Assembly: GCF_006864455.1 (NCBI RefSeq)
Contig: NZ_QHLK01000014.1
Location: 1-50,935 of the forward strand
DNA length: 50,935 nt
Source of the DNA: Campylobacter sp. MIT 97-5078
Lineage (GTDB): Bacteria; Campylobacterota; Campylobacteria; Campylobacterales; Campylobacteraceae
Direction: 5' to 3'
Shown: in pieces, positions 36,851 to 45,941 of the stretch
Numbering within the stretch: the first letter of the stretch is position 1
How the letters are laid out: each line of letters starts with the position of its first letter
Made by a program: the position numbers and the translations under genes
Notes under the pieces: generated by a model
What the model was told of the DNA's origin: nothing
The model's input: only the letters and a program-made list of their open reading frames with translations
Databases searched by the model: none

Positions 36851-37600
36851 TTGCAAATTGTAGAGTATTTTTTAAGCATACAAGGCGAAGGTAAATTTGC
36901 TGGGAATTTAGCTTTATTCGTGCGTTTTGCGGGCTGTAATTTTAACTGCTTTGGTTTTGGAGTAGAAAAACAAATACAAGATAAAATCCTTGTGGGCTGT
37001 GATACCTTACGTGCTGTTTGGACAAAAGAATTTAAAAACTCTTATCAAAACTTAAGTGCTAAAGAGCTTTTAGATAAAATTTCAAAACTTACTCAAGATA
37101 AAAAGCCTATCATCGTTATCACAGGAGGCGAGCCTCTGCTCCATCATCAAAGTGCTGAATTTATCAATTTTATCAAGGCTTTGCTTGAGAGTGGTTTTGA
37201 GGTGCATTTTGAGACGAATGCGAGCATTTTTATTGATTTTGAAAAATTTCCACTCTATAAAAACTGCATTTTTGCTATGGGCGTAAAGTTAAGCAATAGT
37301 GGCTTAAGTGAAAAAGAAAGACTTCGTTTTGATGCTATAAAAGCGATCATTTTCAATGCTAAGATGAGTTTTTATAAATTTGTTTTAGATGAAAAGATGA
37401 TCGTTTCAAACAAGGCTTGCGAGGAGATAGAATACATACTTCAAAAAGCCAAAGCTGAAGTTTTTTGTATGCCTATGGGGCATAATGAGCTCCAACTTCA
37501 AACTAATGCTTTAAAAATTGCTGAATTTTGCATAAAAAATGGCTATAATTATTCAGATAGAATTCACATCAGGCTTTGGGGAGAAAAAGAAGGCGTATGA
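36851..37600 (+). CDS. queE: 7-carboxy-7-deazaguanine synthase QueE (radical SAM)
   Basis: QueE converts 6-carboxytetrahydropterin to 7-carboxy-7-deazaguanine. The frame is open from 36776, but I start at TTG 36851, just after AGGTGA, because the family N-terminus is (M)[17 protein letters not shown]; this gives 249 aa. Cysteines are spaced as FAGCNFNC, then 16 residues, then GCDT, i.e. C-x3-C-x16-C instead of the radical SAM standard C-x3-C-x2-[10 protein letters not shown] (near residue 95) binds SAM. The downstream queD overlaps by four bases. Confidence 0.92.
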   Translation: MQIVEYFLSIQGEGKFAGNLALFVRFAGCNFNCFGFGVEKQIQDKILVGCDTLRAVWTKEFKNSYQNLSAKELLDKISKLTQDKKPIIVITGGEPLLHHQSAEFINFIKALLESGFEVHFETNASIFIDFEKFPLYKNCIFAMGVKLSNSGLSEKERLRFDAIKAIIFNAKMSFYKFVLDEKMIVSNKACEEIEYILQKAKAEVFCMPMGHNELQLQTNALKIAEFCIKNGYNYSDRIHIRLWGEKEGV

Positions 37601-38178
37601 TTATACGAAAATTATTTGAGTTTGAAAACGCACATATAGTTAGATTTTGCACTTCAAAGCGGTGTAAAACAAGCATTCATGGACATTCTTATAAGGTAGA
37701 AGTTTTGCTTGAAAGCAAATTTTTAGATAATGCTGGCATGGTGTATGATTTTGGGCTTTTAAAACAAGAAATTCGCCAGATCATTGATAGCTTTGATCAT
37801 GCCATCACGCTTTTTAAAAATGATGATGAGCAGTATTTAAAGGATATGAAGAAGCATTCTAAACGTTGGGTGAGCTTGGGTGTAAATGCAAGTGCGGAGA
37901 ATTTTTGTCGCGTATTTTTTGTGCTGATTGATACCTTGCTTTCAAAAACAAAAATGCAAAATGGCGAAAAAGGCGTAAATTTACAAAGTATCATCGTGCA
38001 TGAAACACGAAGCAGTTATGCACAAGGCTTTAAAGAAGATGCTTACAGCAAGTATTTATCACCTATAAAGCTTGATGAGATCGAGTTTTCAAAAGAAATT
38101 CAAAGTGATTGGGACGATGAGCTTTTTTTTGAAAAACTCAAAGGTGAGTATGAATTTATCAACAAAAAGGAGCTTTGA
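37597..38178 (+). CDS. queD: 6-carboxy-5,6,7,8-tetrahydropterin synthase QueD
   Basis: QueD makes 6-carboxytetrahydropterin from dihydroneopterin triphosphate, the first step after GTP cyclohydrolase in queuosine synthesis. The 193-aa protein contains [22 protein letters not shown] (zinc His) and the catalytic region SFDHAITL, with VHETRSSYA near the C-terminus. An in-frame TTG lies seven codons upstream, but the ATG that overlaps the queE stop (ATGA) with AAGG before it is the better start. It is longer than the E. coli protein (about 120 aa), with an insertion near 85-130. Confidence 0.92.
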   Translation: MIIRKLFEFENAHIVRFCTSKRCKTSIHGHSYKVEVLLESKFLDNAGMVYDFGLLKQEIRQIIDSFDHAITLFKNDDEQYLKDMKKHSKRWVSLGVNASAENFCRVFFVLIDTLLSKTKMQNGEKGVNLQSIIVHETRSSYAQGFKEDAYSKYLSPIKLDEIEFSKEIQSDWDDELFFEKLKGEYEFINKKEL

Positions 38179-38414
38179 TGAAAAGTTATAAACAGCTTTG
38201 GATTTTATTGTTACTCTGTTTTTTTATCGCTTGTGGCGAAGATAAAAGCGAAAAAATCACGCCAAAGTTCAATGATACAAACATACTTATCGAGCAAGAT
38301 GATGAAAAAAGCGAAGTGAATGATACCAATGTGCCTTTGCCGGTGCAAGATGATCTAAGCTTTGAGCTTGAAAGTAAAAAATTAAAAAGCGGAGCAGGGT
38401 ATGCAAATTTATGA
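38178..38414 (+). CDS. Small lipoprotein in the queuosine operon
   Basis: This 78-aa protein has an N-terminal signal with a lipobox (LLCFFIAC, Cys near 20), then an acidic, Asp/Glu/Asn-rich tail with no recognised domain. The ATG shares one base with the queD stop and is preceded by AAAAAGGAG. It overlaps the next gene by 14 bases. C. jejuni has a lipoprotein gene at the same place. The function is unknown; the mature part is short and looks disordered. Confidence 0.7.
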   Translation: MKSYKQLWILLLLCFFIACGEDKSEKITPKFNDTNILIEQDDEKSEVNDTNVPLPVQDDLSFELESKKLKSGAGYANL

Positions 38415-38820
38415 TCTCGTGCTTGCTTTTCATATATATAGCCTTTATGCGAGTGGGTTTTTGATGGTTTTTTATTTGGTTTTAACGCAAAGTAGCTTTA
38501 GGACAGAGTTTTATTTTATAAGACGCATTCGGCTTTTTTTACCGGTGTATTATCTTTTTTTAAGTATAGTTTTTTTTACCGGCTCTTTGCTTTTAGCTTT
38601 AAAAAGCTTTGAATTGAGTTTTTTTCGCGGCTTAATGCTTGCTAGCTGGTGTCTCATTGTCGCTTTGAATATCTTTCAATTTAACCGCTTTAAAAAAGCA
38701 AGGCAAAGGAGACGCTATCAAGGTTTTAGGGCGTGGAGTTTTTTTATCTTGCTTATCACGCTTTTTTTGCTAGCTTTGCCATATTTATATCAGCGATATT
38801 ATGCAGTTTTTATATCATGA
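38401..38820 (+). CDS. Four-helix integral membrane protein, function unknown
   Basis: This 139-aa protein has four hydrophobic helices (about 4-27, 45-66, 73-92, 112-130) separated by short basic loops (RRIRLF and KKARQRRRYQ). It matches the position of the integral membrane protein between the lipoprotein and rsmE in C. jejuni. It overlaps both neighbours (14 and 20 bp), so it is translated as part of the operon. I do not recognise a catalytic motif. Confidence 0.72.
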   Translation: MQIYDLVLAFHIYSLYASGFLMVFYLVLTQSSFRTEFYFIRRIRLFLPVYYLFLSIVFFTGSLLLALKSFELSFFRGLMLASWCLIVALNIFQFNRFKKARQRRRYQGFRAWSFFILLITLFLLALPYLYQRYYAVFIS

Positions 38821-39466
38821 AAAAGCCGGCGAAGCTTGCATTTGTTTAGAAAATGAAGCCTTTTTGCACCTTAAAGCAAGAAGAGTGAAACAAAATGAAA
38901 GCCTAAAACTTAGGAATTTAAACGATATTTTTTTATATGAGTATGAGCTTTGCCAACTTAATAAAAAGCACATCTTGCTTGAGCTGAAAAAAAGTGAAGA
39001 AAAGCCGGGATTTTCAAGTGATATAAGGCTTGCTTTAGGTATGATTGATACAGGCGTGCTTGAGAAAACCCTGCCCATTTTAAACGAACTTGGCTTAGAA
39101 GAGCTTCTGCTTGTGTATGCTGACTTTTCCCAACGCAATTTTAAACTTGATTTAGGGCGTTTGAGGCGAATTTTAATTGCTTCTTGCGAGCAGTGCGGGC
39201 GAGCAAATTTAATGAAAATTTCAGTTTTTAAGAGCAGCGATGAGTTTAAAAAAGCTTATCCTGAAGCTGTTTTGCTTGATTTTGAAGGAGAAGAGTTAAA
39301 AAGCTTTAGCGATTATAAAAAAGAAATTTTTTTCATTGGTGCAGAAGGGGGATTTTCTCAGCGAGAAAGAGAGCTTTTTGCAAAAAAAGTAAAATTCATA
39401 CACCCTTATATCCTCAAAAGCCAAAGTGCTGCTATAAGCGTGGTTGCGAATTTAAGTTTAGGTTAA
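38801..39466 (+). CDS. rsmE: 16S rRNA m3U1498 methyltransferase RsmE
   Basis: RsmE is a SPOUT-family enzyme methylating U1498 of 16S rRNA. The 221-aa protein has an N-terminal PUA-like domain (MQFLYHEKAGEACICLENEA) and the SAM-binding knot: ASCEQCGRANLMKI near 128 and FFIGAEGGFSQRERELFAKK near 180, then LKSQSAAISVVANL. It overlaps the preceding gene by 20 bp. Confidence 0.92.
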   Translation: MQFLYHEKAGEACICLENEAFLHLKARRVKQNESLKLRNLNDIFLYEYELCQLNKKHILLELKKSEEKPGFSSDIRLALGMIDTGVLEKTLPILNELGLEELLLVYADFSQRNFKLDLGRLRRILIASCEQCGRANLMKISVFKSSDEFKKAYPEAVLLDFEGEELKSFSDYKKEIFFIGAEGGFSQRERELFAKKVKFIHPYILKSQSAAISVVANLSLG

Positions 39467-39574
39467 ATTTTATAGATAAAGATACCTTGTCTTAAAGCTT
39501 TTCAAAAATAAGTTTAAATTTTTATAAAATTAAAGGCTTTTTAAGATTTTAGTTTAAATTTATTTTATTTTGGG

Positions 39575-39580
39575 TATAAT
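39575..39580 (+). promoter_or_regulatory. -10 box of the rpmE promoter
   Basis: TATAAT lies 37 bp before the rpmE ATG in an AT-rich, periodically T-rich context typical of Campylobacter sigma-70 promoters. It separates rpmE and the following genes from the queuosine block. Confidence 0.65.
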
Positions 39581-39617
39581 CTGCGTTTATTTTCAAAATA
39601 TTTTTAAAGGCATGATA

Positions 39618-39818
39618 ATGAAAAAAGATATACACCCAGAATTTATAGAATGCAAAGTAACTTGTGCATGTGGAAACAGCTTTACAACAAAGTCAAACAA
39701 GGCTGAAATCCGCGTTGATATTTGTTCAAACTGCCATCCTTTCTTTACCGGTAGTGAAAAAATCGTCGATGCTGCAGGTCGCGTAGAGAAATTCAAGAAA
39801 AAATACGCTATGCAATAA
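39618..39818 (+). CDS. rpmE: 50S ribosomal protein L31 (zinc type)
   Basis: This 66-aa protein starts at [20 protein letters not shown]; the frame is open further up but the ATG follows AAAGG at the right distance. CAC near 16-18 and CSNC near 36-39 form the zinc site (C+ type). Zinc-type L31 can be exchanged for a zinc-free paralog in other bacteria; none is visible here. Confidence 0.95.
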   Translation: MKKDIHPEFIECKVTCACGNSFTTKSNKAEIRVDICSNCHPFFTGSEKIVDAAGRVEKFKKKYAMQ

Positions 39819-39826
39819 GCCTTTTT

Positions 39827-40663
39827 ATGCTCTATTTTATCCCCACGCCCATAGGCAACTTAGCTGATATTTCTTATCGGGCGATAGAGCTTTTAAAAAC
39901 TTGTAAAATAGTGCTTTGTGAAGATACAAGGGTTTGTAAATCCTTGCTTCATTTGCTAAGCCAAAAATTTAAGCTTTGTTTTGAAAGTAAAGAATTCATC
40001 TCCTTTCATAGCCACAACGAAAAAGAAGTGCTTGCTTCTTTAAATACTGATTTTTTTAAACAAGACATTGTTTTTATGAGTGATGCAGGTATGCCCTGCG
40101 TGAGTGATCCGGGCAGTATTTTGGTTGATTTTGCTTTGAAAAATAATATAGCTTATGAGGTTTTACCCGGAGCAAATGCTGCTATCACTGCATTTGTAGC
40201 AAGTGGTTTTGAGGCAAAAGAATTTATTTTTATGGGTTTTTTAAGCGGTAAAGGCAAGCAACGACAAAACGAGCTTGAAAATTTGCTTTTAAATCCTTTT
40301 GTAAGTATAGTTTATGAAGCTCCAACTCGTATTTTAGCTTTACTTGAAAGCTTAGTTTTACTTGATCCACAAAGAATAATCTTTATCATCAAAGAGATCA
40401 GCAAAAAATTTGAAAAAAAATTTAAAGCCCCAGCACAAGAACTTTTAAACATACTTCAAAATGAAAATTTAAATGGCGAATGGGTGCTAGTTATCGATGC
40501 TAACAAAGAAACAAATTTTGCCAGAGGCACTTTAAGTCAAAGTGATATCTTAGCTCTTGATATTTCCTTAAAAGAAAAAAGCAAACTTTTAGCAAAAATC
40601 ACTCAAAAAAATGCAAAAGAGCTTTATAACAAACTGCTTTTAAGTCAAAATAAGGTAGAATGA
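39827..40663 (+). CDS. rsmI: 16S rRNA 2'-O-ribose C1402 methyltransferase RsmI
   Basis: This 278-aa tetrapyrrole-methylase-fold enzyme modifies C1402 in the decoding centre. LYFIPTPIGNLADISYRAIE at the N-terminus, LCEDTRVCKSLL near 28, SDAGMPCVSDPGS near 85 and PGANAAITAFVASG near 112 are diagnostic. It follows rpmE by eight bases, so the two are probably co-transcribed. Confidence 0.93.
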   Translation: MLYFIPTPIGNLADISYRAIELLKTCKIVLCEDTRVCKSLLHLLSQKFKLCFESKEFISFHSHNEKEVLASLNTDFFKQDIVFMSDAGMPCVSDPGSILVDFALKNNIAYEVLPGANAAITAFVASGFEAKEFIFMGFLSGKGKQRQNELENLLLNPFVSIVYEAPTRILALLESLVLLDPQRIIFIIKEISKKFEKKFKAPAQELLNILQNENLNGEWVLVIDANKETNFARGTLSQSDILALDISLKEKSKLLAKITQKNAKELYNKLLLSQNKVE

Positions 40664-40666
40664 GCG

Positions 40667-41347
40667 ATGATAATTTACGGAAAACAAATCTTTTTCTATG
40701 TTCTTGCAAGGCATAAAGAGCAGATTGAAGAGCTTTTTTTAGCCAAAGAATGCGACAAAGTAAGTTTTGCAAAAATCGCCCAAAGTGGTGTGAAGATTAA
40801 AAAGCTTGATTTTAAAGCCGCACAAGCTTTGGCAAAAGGTGGCAATCATCAAGGTTTTTTGATGAGGGTGAAAGACTTTGTTTTTACGCCTTTTCATGAG
40901 CTTAAAAAAGATGATTTTATCATTATGCTTTATGGTGTTAGTGATGTTGGAAATATAGGCTCTATCGCAAGAACGGCTTATGTTTTTGGCGTGAAAAGCT
41001 TGCTTATAGTTGGCTCAAGTGTAGGTATTGAAGGCATTATCCGCACAAGTGCAGGTGCAGCGATGGATATGAAAATAACGCTGGTGCAAGATGGTTTGAG
41101 TGCCTTAAATGAGCTTAAGCAGCTTGGTTTTTATCTTTACGCAAGTGATAAAAATGGCAAGGACATTTGTTCGCTTAAAACAAAAGATAAAAAGGTTTTG
41201 ATTATGGGAAGTGAGGGTTTTGGTTTGACTCAAAAAGTCATAAAAAAATGCGATGAAAGTGTAGGTATAAAAATGAAAAGTGAATTTGACAGCCTCAATG
41301 TGAGTGCTGCTTTTGCAATACTTTGTGATAGGATGGTAAATGAATAA
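40667..41347 (+). CDS. SpoU/TrmH-family RNA 2'-O-methyltransferase
   Basis: This 226-aa SPOUT enzyme resembles RlmB (23S rRNA Gm2251): an N-terminal substrate-binding domain (IIYGKQIFFYVLARHKEQIE) is followed by the knot domain with LYGVSDVGNIGSIARTAYVF near 85, IMGSEGFGLTQKVIKKCD near 180 and SLNVSAAFAILCDRM. The exact target (rRNA or tRNA) is not certain. The gene follows rsmI after a 3-bp gap and overlaps the next gene by eight. Confidence 0.87.
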   Translation: MIIYGKQIFFYVLARHKEQIEELFLAKECDKVSFAKIAQSGVKIKKLDFKAAQALAKGGNHQGFLMRVKDFVFTPFHELKKDDFIIMLYGVSDVGNIGSIARTAYVFGVKSLLIVGSSVGIEGIIRTSAGAAMDMKITLVQDGLSALNELKQLGFYLYASDKNGKDICSLKTKDKKVLIMGSEGFGLTQKVIKKCDESVGIKMKSEFDSLNVSAAFAILCDRMVNE

Positions 41348-42263
41348 GCTAGAAAATTTAAACCTCAAAGAGGTCTCTCAAAGAACACAGATAGAAATGG
41401 CTTTTTTAGAAGCTTTGATTGAAAAAGACTTCAAAAAGTTGAGTCGCTTTAATGTCAAAGGCTTTCTAAAAATCTTAAGTCGTGAATATGATCTTGATTT
41501 CACTCTTTTTCTTGAAGAATACAATGCTTTTTTAAACGAAAGTAAGACAAATGAAGACCATGTGCTCTCTCAACAAATTGGCGTTCCACCAAAACTTGAT
41601 GCCTATTCACACAAATCATCAAGCTTTTGGATATGGTTTTTAATTCTTATCATCATCATCGCACTTGGCTGGTTTATCTATCAATACGACTGGTTTAAAT
41701 TTGGCACAAGTAGCGAGCAAATTACGCAAAACTCAAGTTCTTCTGTGGTGCAAATTATCGATGAAGCACAAAATAATGTCAAAAACACAGATAGCAAAGA
41801 AGTAAGCTCAAATGAAAATGAAAGCGAACAAAATACAAGTGAAGAAAACACTGAAGTAAAAAGCCAGGCAAATGAGCAAGAAAAAAATGAACAAAATACA
41901 AGTTCAAATAATGAAATTTCAAGTATCAACTTACAAAATACCGCCCAAACTCAGCCTATTATCAATGAAAATTTAAGCCCAAAAGAAGCGATTTTTAGCA
42001 CTTCTGGTAAGGTTTGGGTTGGTTTTATCGATCTTGACTCAAATTCAAAAAGTGCTGTAGTCGCAGAAAATAATTTTTCAGTTGATCTTAATAAAAACCA
42101 ACTCCTTTTAATCGGAGCAACCGCACTAACGCTTATTGATGATGAGGGTAAAGAGCAAAAATTTCCAGCTGGCAGTTCAAAACGCTTTTTGGTGCAAAAT
42201 GGCAAGATCAAAAGTATCTCTTTGGCTGAATTTATGAGTTATAACAGGGGTAAAGAATGGTAA
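41340..42263 (+). CDS. RodZ-like helix-turn-helix membrane protein
   Basis: This 307-aa protein has a cytoplasmic N-terminal HTH-like domain (LKEVSQRTQIEMAFLEALIE, residues about 1-70), one membrane helix (about 97-117) and a long low-complexity linker rich in Ser, Asn, Glu and Gln (about 125-205). A C-terminal periplasmic domain (about 215-305, KVWVGFIDLDSNSKSAV) resembles DUF4115. This is the plan of RodZ, which links MreB to cell-wall synthesis and cell shape. It corresponds in position to a C. jejuni membrane protein of unknown function. It overlaps the next gene by seven bases. Confidence 0.72.
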   Translation: MNKLENLNLKEVSQRTQIEMAFLEALIEKDFKKLSRFNVKGFLKILSREYDLDFTLFLEEYNAFLNESKTNEDHVLSQQIGVPPKLDAYSHKSSSFWIWFLILIIIIALGWFIYQYDWFKFGTSSEQITQNSSSSVVQIIDEAQNNVKNTDSKEVSSNENESEQNTSEENTEVKSQANEQEKNEQNTSSNNEISSINLQNTAQTQPIINENLSPKEAIFSTSGKVWVGFIDLDSNSKSAVVAENNFSVDLNKNQLLLIGATALTLIDDEGKEQKFPAGSSKRFLVQNGKIKSISLAEFMSYNRGKEW

Positions 42264-43075
42264 GGTTGTTTGCAAAAGTTTTGATTTTAGGTGTGCTACT
42301 TGGCACAAAGGTATTTGCTATAAGTAGCTTAGAGCTTGCTCAAAATATCATAGCAAATCCAAATTTAGAAGAAAAGTTGAAACTTTTGTTTGAAGGCAGA
42401 GATTATACTGATGAAAATGGTTATGCAAATTTAAGTGAAATTTCAAGGATACTCAAAACAAATTCCTTGCTTAGTCTTACTTTAGCCAGTTCACAAAGCC
42501 TTGAGTTAAGCTTTAAGAGCAAGGCTTCAAATATTTTATTTTTAAAGGTTATTAATGATGCTTTAAATCAAGCCGGTTTTGTGTATTTTACTCCTATACA
42601 GCTTGATTTAAGCACTGATCTTAGCACTTATAAACTTCGCATTGAATCAAGATATATCCTTGATCCGGGTAGTTTTTATACACTTTTAAAACAAAATTTC
42701 GTTTTTATCGAAAATGTTCGAAAAACAGGAGCATATAGCTATGAATATAGCCTTGATTTTTCAAGAGCCAAATTAAGCACAAATACAAATGTTATGCTTA
42801 ATCAAAGCACGAAATTAGGACGCCCTTTAAAAGATTATATAATCGATCTTAAAGGAGCAAGCACGATAAGTCTTAAAGCAAGTCCTGCTGATGCTTGGTT
42901 TCCTAAGATCATCTTTGTAGATAAAGATCTAAAGCTCATCGAAAATTTAGAAAGTCAAGAAAAAAATAACAATTTTTCAAGCTCCATACCTTCGAATGCT
43001 GTTTATGCGATTGTTGGAGATTCTTATAATTTGGATAATATACGTAGAGGACTTGAAATTTATCTTTCAAAATAA
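42257..43075 (+). CDS. Exported periplasmic protein of unknown function
   Basis: This 272-aa protein has a signal peptide (LFAKVLILGVLLGTKVFA, cleavage near residue 21) followed by a mixed alpha/beta region. The text contains NSLLSLTLASSQSLELSF and a beta-rich segment RIESRYILDPGSFYTLLK. No known domain is recognised. It is translationally coupled to the RodZ-like gene, and C. jejuni has an unknown protein at the same place, so a shared role at the cell envelope is possible but unproven. Confidence 0.72.
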   Translation: MVRLFAKVLILGVLLGTKVFAISSLELAQNIIANPNLEEKLKLLFEGRDYTDENGYANLSEISRILKTNSLLSLTLASSQSLELSFKSKASNILFLKVINDALNQAGFVYFTPIQLDLSTDLSTYKLRIESRYILDPGSFYTLLKQNFVFIENVRKTGAYSYEYSLDFSRAKLSTNTNVMLNQSTKLGRPLKDYIIDLKGASTISLKASPADAWFPKIIFVDKDLKLIENLESQEKNNNFSSSIPSNAVYAIVGDSYNLDNIRRGLEIYLSK

Positions 43076-43086
43076 AGGAGAAGACT

Positions 43087-44292
43087 ATGTTTGAAGAAAT
43101 TCGCTTTAACACCATAGAAAGGCTACCAAATTATGTTTTTGCAGAAGTAAATGCTATCAAGATGGCAGCACGTAGAGCCGGAGAAGACATCATAGATTTT
43201 TCTATGGGTAATCCAGACGGCAAAACTCCACAACATATCATCGATAAACTCTGTGAAAGTGCAAATAAAGACAAAACTTCTGGCTATTCAGTTTCAGCTG
43301 GAATTTACAAGCTTCGCCTTGCAATTTGTAATTGGTATAAAAGAAAATACAGCGTTGAGCTTGATCCAGAAACTGAAGCAGTAGCGACTATGGGCAGTAA
43401 AGAAGGCTTTGTGAATTTAGCAAGAGCTATCATAAATCCCGGCGATGTAGCCATAGTGCCTGATCCAGCTTATCCTATACACACTCAAGCCTTTATCATT
43501 GCTGGGGGCAATGTAGCTAAAATGCCTCTTCATTATAATGAGCAATTTGAACTTGATGAAAATAAATTTTTCGCTAGCCTTGAAACAGCTTTGAAAGAAA
43601 GCATACCGCGTGCAAAATATCTTGTAGTGAATTTCCCGCACAATCCTACCACCATAACAGCTGAAAAAAGCTTTTATGAAAGACTTGTGGCTGTGGCAAA
43701 AAAAGAACGTTTTTATATCATCTCGGACATTGCTTATGCTGAACTTGCTTTTGGGGATTATAAAACCCCTTCTATCTTTGAAGTTGAGGGTGCTAAGGAT
43801 GTGGCTGTTGAGGCTTATACACTTTCAAAAACTTACAATATGGCTGGCTGGCGTGTAGGTTTTGTCGTGGGTAATAAACGCCTTATAGCTGCACTTAAAA
43901 AGATCAAATCTTGGTTTGATTATGGTATGTATACACCTATACAAGTAGCAGCAACTATAGCACTTGATGGGGATCAAGCTTGTATAGAGGAGATTAAAAA
44001 TACCTATATAAAAAGACTTGATGTTTTAATCGATGCCTTTGAAAATGCAGGTTGGAGCTTAAAAAAATCTCGTGCAAGTATGTTTGTGTGGGCAAAACTT
44101 CCACAAAGTAAGACTCATCTTAAAAGTTTAGAGTTTTCAAAGCAACTTTTACAAAATGCTGGCGTGGCGGTAAGTCCTGGGATTGGTTTTGGAGAAGCTG
44201 GCGATGAGTATGTGCGTATAGCCTTAATAGAAAATGAAAACAGAATTCGTCAAGCTGCAAGAAATATCAAAAAATACCTCAAAAGTGAATAA
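43087..44292 (+). CDS. PLP-dependent class I/II aminotransferase
   Basis: This 401-aa cytoplasmic enzyme has the aspartate-aminotransferase fold: DFSMGNPDGKTPQHI near 38, FPHNPTT near 181, YAELAFGDY near 216 and the PLP lysine in TLSKTYNMAGWRVGF near 247. Similar proteins are annotated as AlaC/LL-diaminopimelate-type transaminases. The position before hom suggests amino acid synthesis, but the exact substrate is not determined. It has an AAAGGAG ribosome site and a 3-bp gap to hom. Confidence 0.88.
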   Translation: MFEEIRFNTIERLPNYVFAEVNAIKMAARRAGEDIIDFSMGNPDGKTPQHIIDKLCESANKDKTSGYSVSAGIYKLRLAICNWYKRKYSVELDPETEAVATMGSKEGFVNLARAIINPGDVAIVPDPAYPIHTQAFIIAGGNVAKMPLHYNEQFELDENKFFASLETALKESIPRAKYLVVNFPHNPTTITAEKSFYERLVAVAKKERFYIISDIAYAELAFGDYKTPSIFEVEGAKDVAVEAYTLSKTYNMAGWRVGFVVGNKRLIAALKKIKSWFDYGMYTPIQVAATIALDGDQACIEEIKNTYIKRLDVLIDAFENAGWSLKKSRASMFVWAKLPQSKTHLKSLEFSKQLLQNAGVAVSPGIGFGEAGDEYVRIALIENENRIRQAARNIKKYLKSE

Positions 44293-44295
44293 GGT

Positions 44296-45546
44296 ATGAA
44301 TGTAGCGATCTTAGGCTATGGCACGGTTGGATCAGCAGTTTGTGAAGCTTTAATACAAAATAAAGAGCTTATCAAAGCAAGGTGTGGGAAAGAATTAAAG
44401 CCTGTTGTAGCTTTAGCTATAACGCCAAAGCCAAATGCTTTGGTGCCTGTAGTGCAAGATATAGAAGAGATCATAAAACGAGAAGATATAGATATCTTTG
44501 TGGAGCTTATGGGCGGAGTAAATAAGCCTTTTGCCATTATCTCAAAGCTTTTAAAACAAGGAAAAGCTGTTGTCAGTGCAAACAAAGCTATGCTTGCTTA
44601 TCATCGCTATGAGCTTGAAGAGTTTGCCAAGAATGCCTTTTTTGGCTATGAAGCTAGCGTTGCAGGAGGAATTCCTATCATCAAAATTCTCAAAGAAGGC
44701 TTAAGCGCAAACCAAATTTTAGGTATAGAAGGCATTTTAAATGGCACAAGTAATTTCATCTTAAGCTCTATGAATGAAAAAAACTGCAGTTTTGATGAAG
44801 CCTTAAAACAAGCCCAAAATTTAGGTTATGCTGAGGCTGATCCTAGCTTTGATATAAAAGGCATTGACGCAGCCCATAAACTTTTAATCCTAGCAAGTCT
44901 TGCTTATGGACTTAGGCACAAACCAGAAGATATTTTAATACAAGGCATTCATGAAATTTCAAGTGAAGATATGTATTTTGCAAGGGAATTTGACTTTACG
45001 ATCAAACTTCTTGGCATAGCTAGAGCACAAAATGGCAAGGTTGAGCTTAGGGTGCATCCTGCCATGCTTGATAAAAACAGGCTTTTAGCTAAGGTAAATG
45101 GAGTGATGAATGCTATTAATATCAAGGGCGATATGCTTGAAGATAGCCTTTATTATGGTGCTGGAGCTGGTGGAAAGGCAACGGCTAGTGCGGTGATTTC
45201 TGATTTGATGGATTGTGCAAGGGCTAGATCAAAAACTTCAATGTTAGGCTTTGAGCGTCAAATTCCTTATACTCTTGTGTCTCAAGATGAAATTTACACT
45301 AAATACTATCTTCGCCTTAAAGTTGAAGATAAAATCGGTGTTTTATCAAAAATCACCCAACTTATGAGTGAAAATCAAATTTCAATTGACAGCTTTTTGC
45401 AAAAACCAAAGTCAAAAGTGGATCACAGCACACTTTTTTTCACCACACATCATACTTATGAAAAAAGCATTCAAACCCTTTTAAACACACTTGAAAAACA
45501 AGATTTTATCAAAGCCAAGCCTTTTATGATGAGAATTCAAAGCTAA
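44296..45546 (+). CDS. hom: Homoserine dehydrogenase
   Basis: This enzyme reduces aspartate semialdehyde to homoserine for threonine and methionine. The 416-aa protein has an NAD(P)-binding N-terminus (VAILGYGTVGSAVCEALI), the catalytic region with GILNGTSNFILSSM and YAEADPSFDIKGIDAAHK near 178, and a C-terminal ACT domain (about 345-416, LRLKVEDKIGVLSKITQLM), which usually gives threonine feedback control. It precedes yraN with no gap. Confidence 0.95.
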   Translation: MNVAILGYGTVGSAVCEALIQNKELIKARCGKELKPVVALAITPKPNALVPVVQDIEEIIKREDIDIFVELMGGVNKPFAIISKLLKQGKAVVSANKAMLAYHRYELEEFAKNAFFGYEASVAGGIPIIKILKEGLSANQILGIEGILNGTSNFILSSMNEKNCSFDEALKQAQNLGYAEADPSFDIKGIDAAHKLLILASLAYGLRHKPEDILIQGIHEISSEDMYFAREFDFTIKLLGIARAQNGKVELRVHPAMLDKNRLLAKVNGVMNAINIKGDMLEDSLYYGAGAGGKATASAVISDLMDCARARSKTSMLGFERQIPYTLVSQDEIYTKYYLRLKVEDKIGVLSKITQLMSENQISIDSFLQKPKSKVDHSTLFFTTHHTYEKSIQTLLNTLEKQDFIKAKPFMMRIQS

Positions 45547-45885
45547 ATGGGGCTTAAAGAGTATTTAAGCGGAATTGTAGGCGAGGATAGGGCTTGTGCT
45601 TATCTTAAAAAACAAGGTTTTGTTATATTGCAACGCAATTTTCACTCCAAATTTGGCGAACTTGACATCATCGCTAAAAAGGATGAAATTTTGCACTTCA
45701 TTGAGGTAAAAAGCACACAAAGAAACTATGAAGTTGCATACAGACTTGATCAAAAAAAGTATGAAAAACTGCTGAAAGCTATTGATTATTATTTCTTACA
45801 GCAAGGTTTTATGAGCGATTTTCAAATCGACTTGCTTTGTGTAAAACCAAACACTATAGATTTTAGAGAAAATATAAGTTTTTAA
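45547..45885 (+). CDS. yraN: YraN/UPF0102 nuclease-like protein
   Basis: This 112-aa protein has GEDRACAYLKKQGFVILQRN and FGELDIIAKKDEILHFIEVK, the conserved D-x(n)-E-x-K pattern of the PD-(D/E)xK superfamily. Its physiological role is unclear in most bacteria. It starts directly after the hom stop. Confidence 0.9.
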   Translation: MGLKEYLSGIVGEDRACAYLKKQGFVILQRNFHSKFGELDIIAKKDEILHFIEVKSTQRNYEVAYRLDQKKYEKLLKAIDYYFLQQGFMSDFQIDLLCVKPNTIDFRENISF

Positions 45886-45908
45886 GGAAAAATTTTACTT
45901 TTTTAGCC

Positions 45909-45914
45909 TACAAT
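45909..45914 (+). promoter_or_regulatory. -10 box of the trxA promoter
   Basis: TACAAT lies 27 bp before the trxA ATG, in the short spacer after yraN. It is followed by a strong ribosome site (AGGAG). Confidence 0.5.
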
Positions 45915-45941
45915 AACACAAAATTTTTTAGGAGAAAACAA

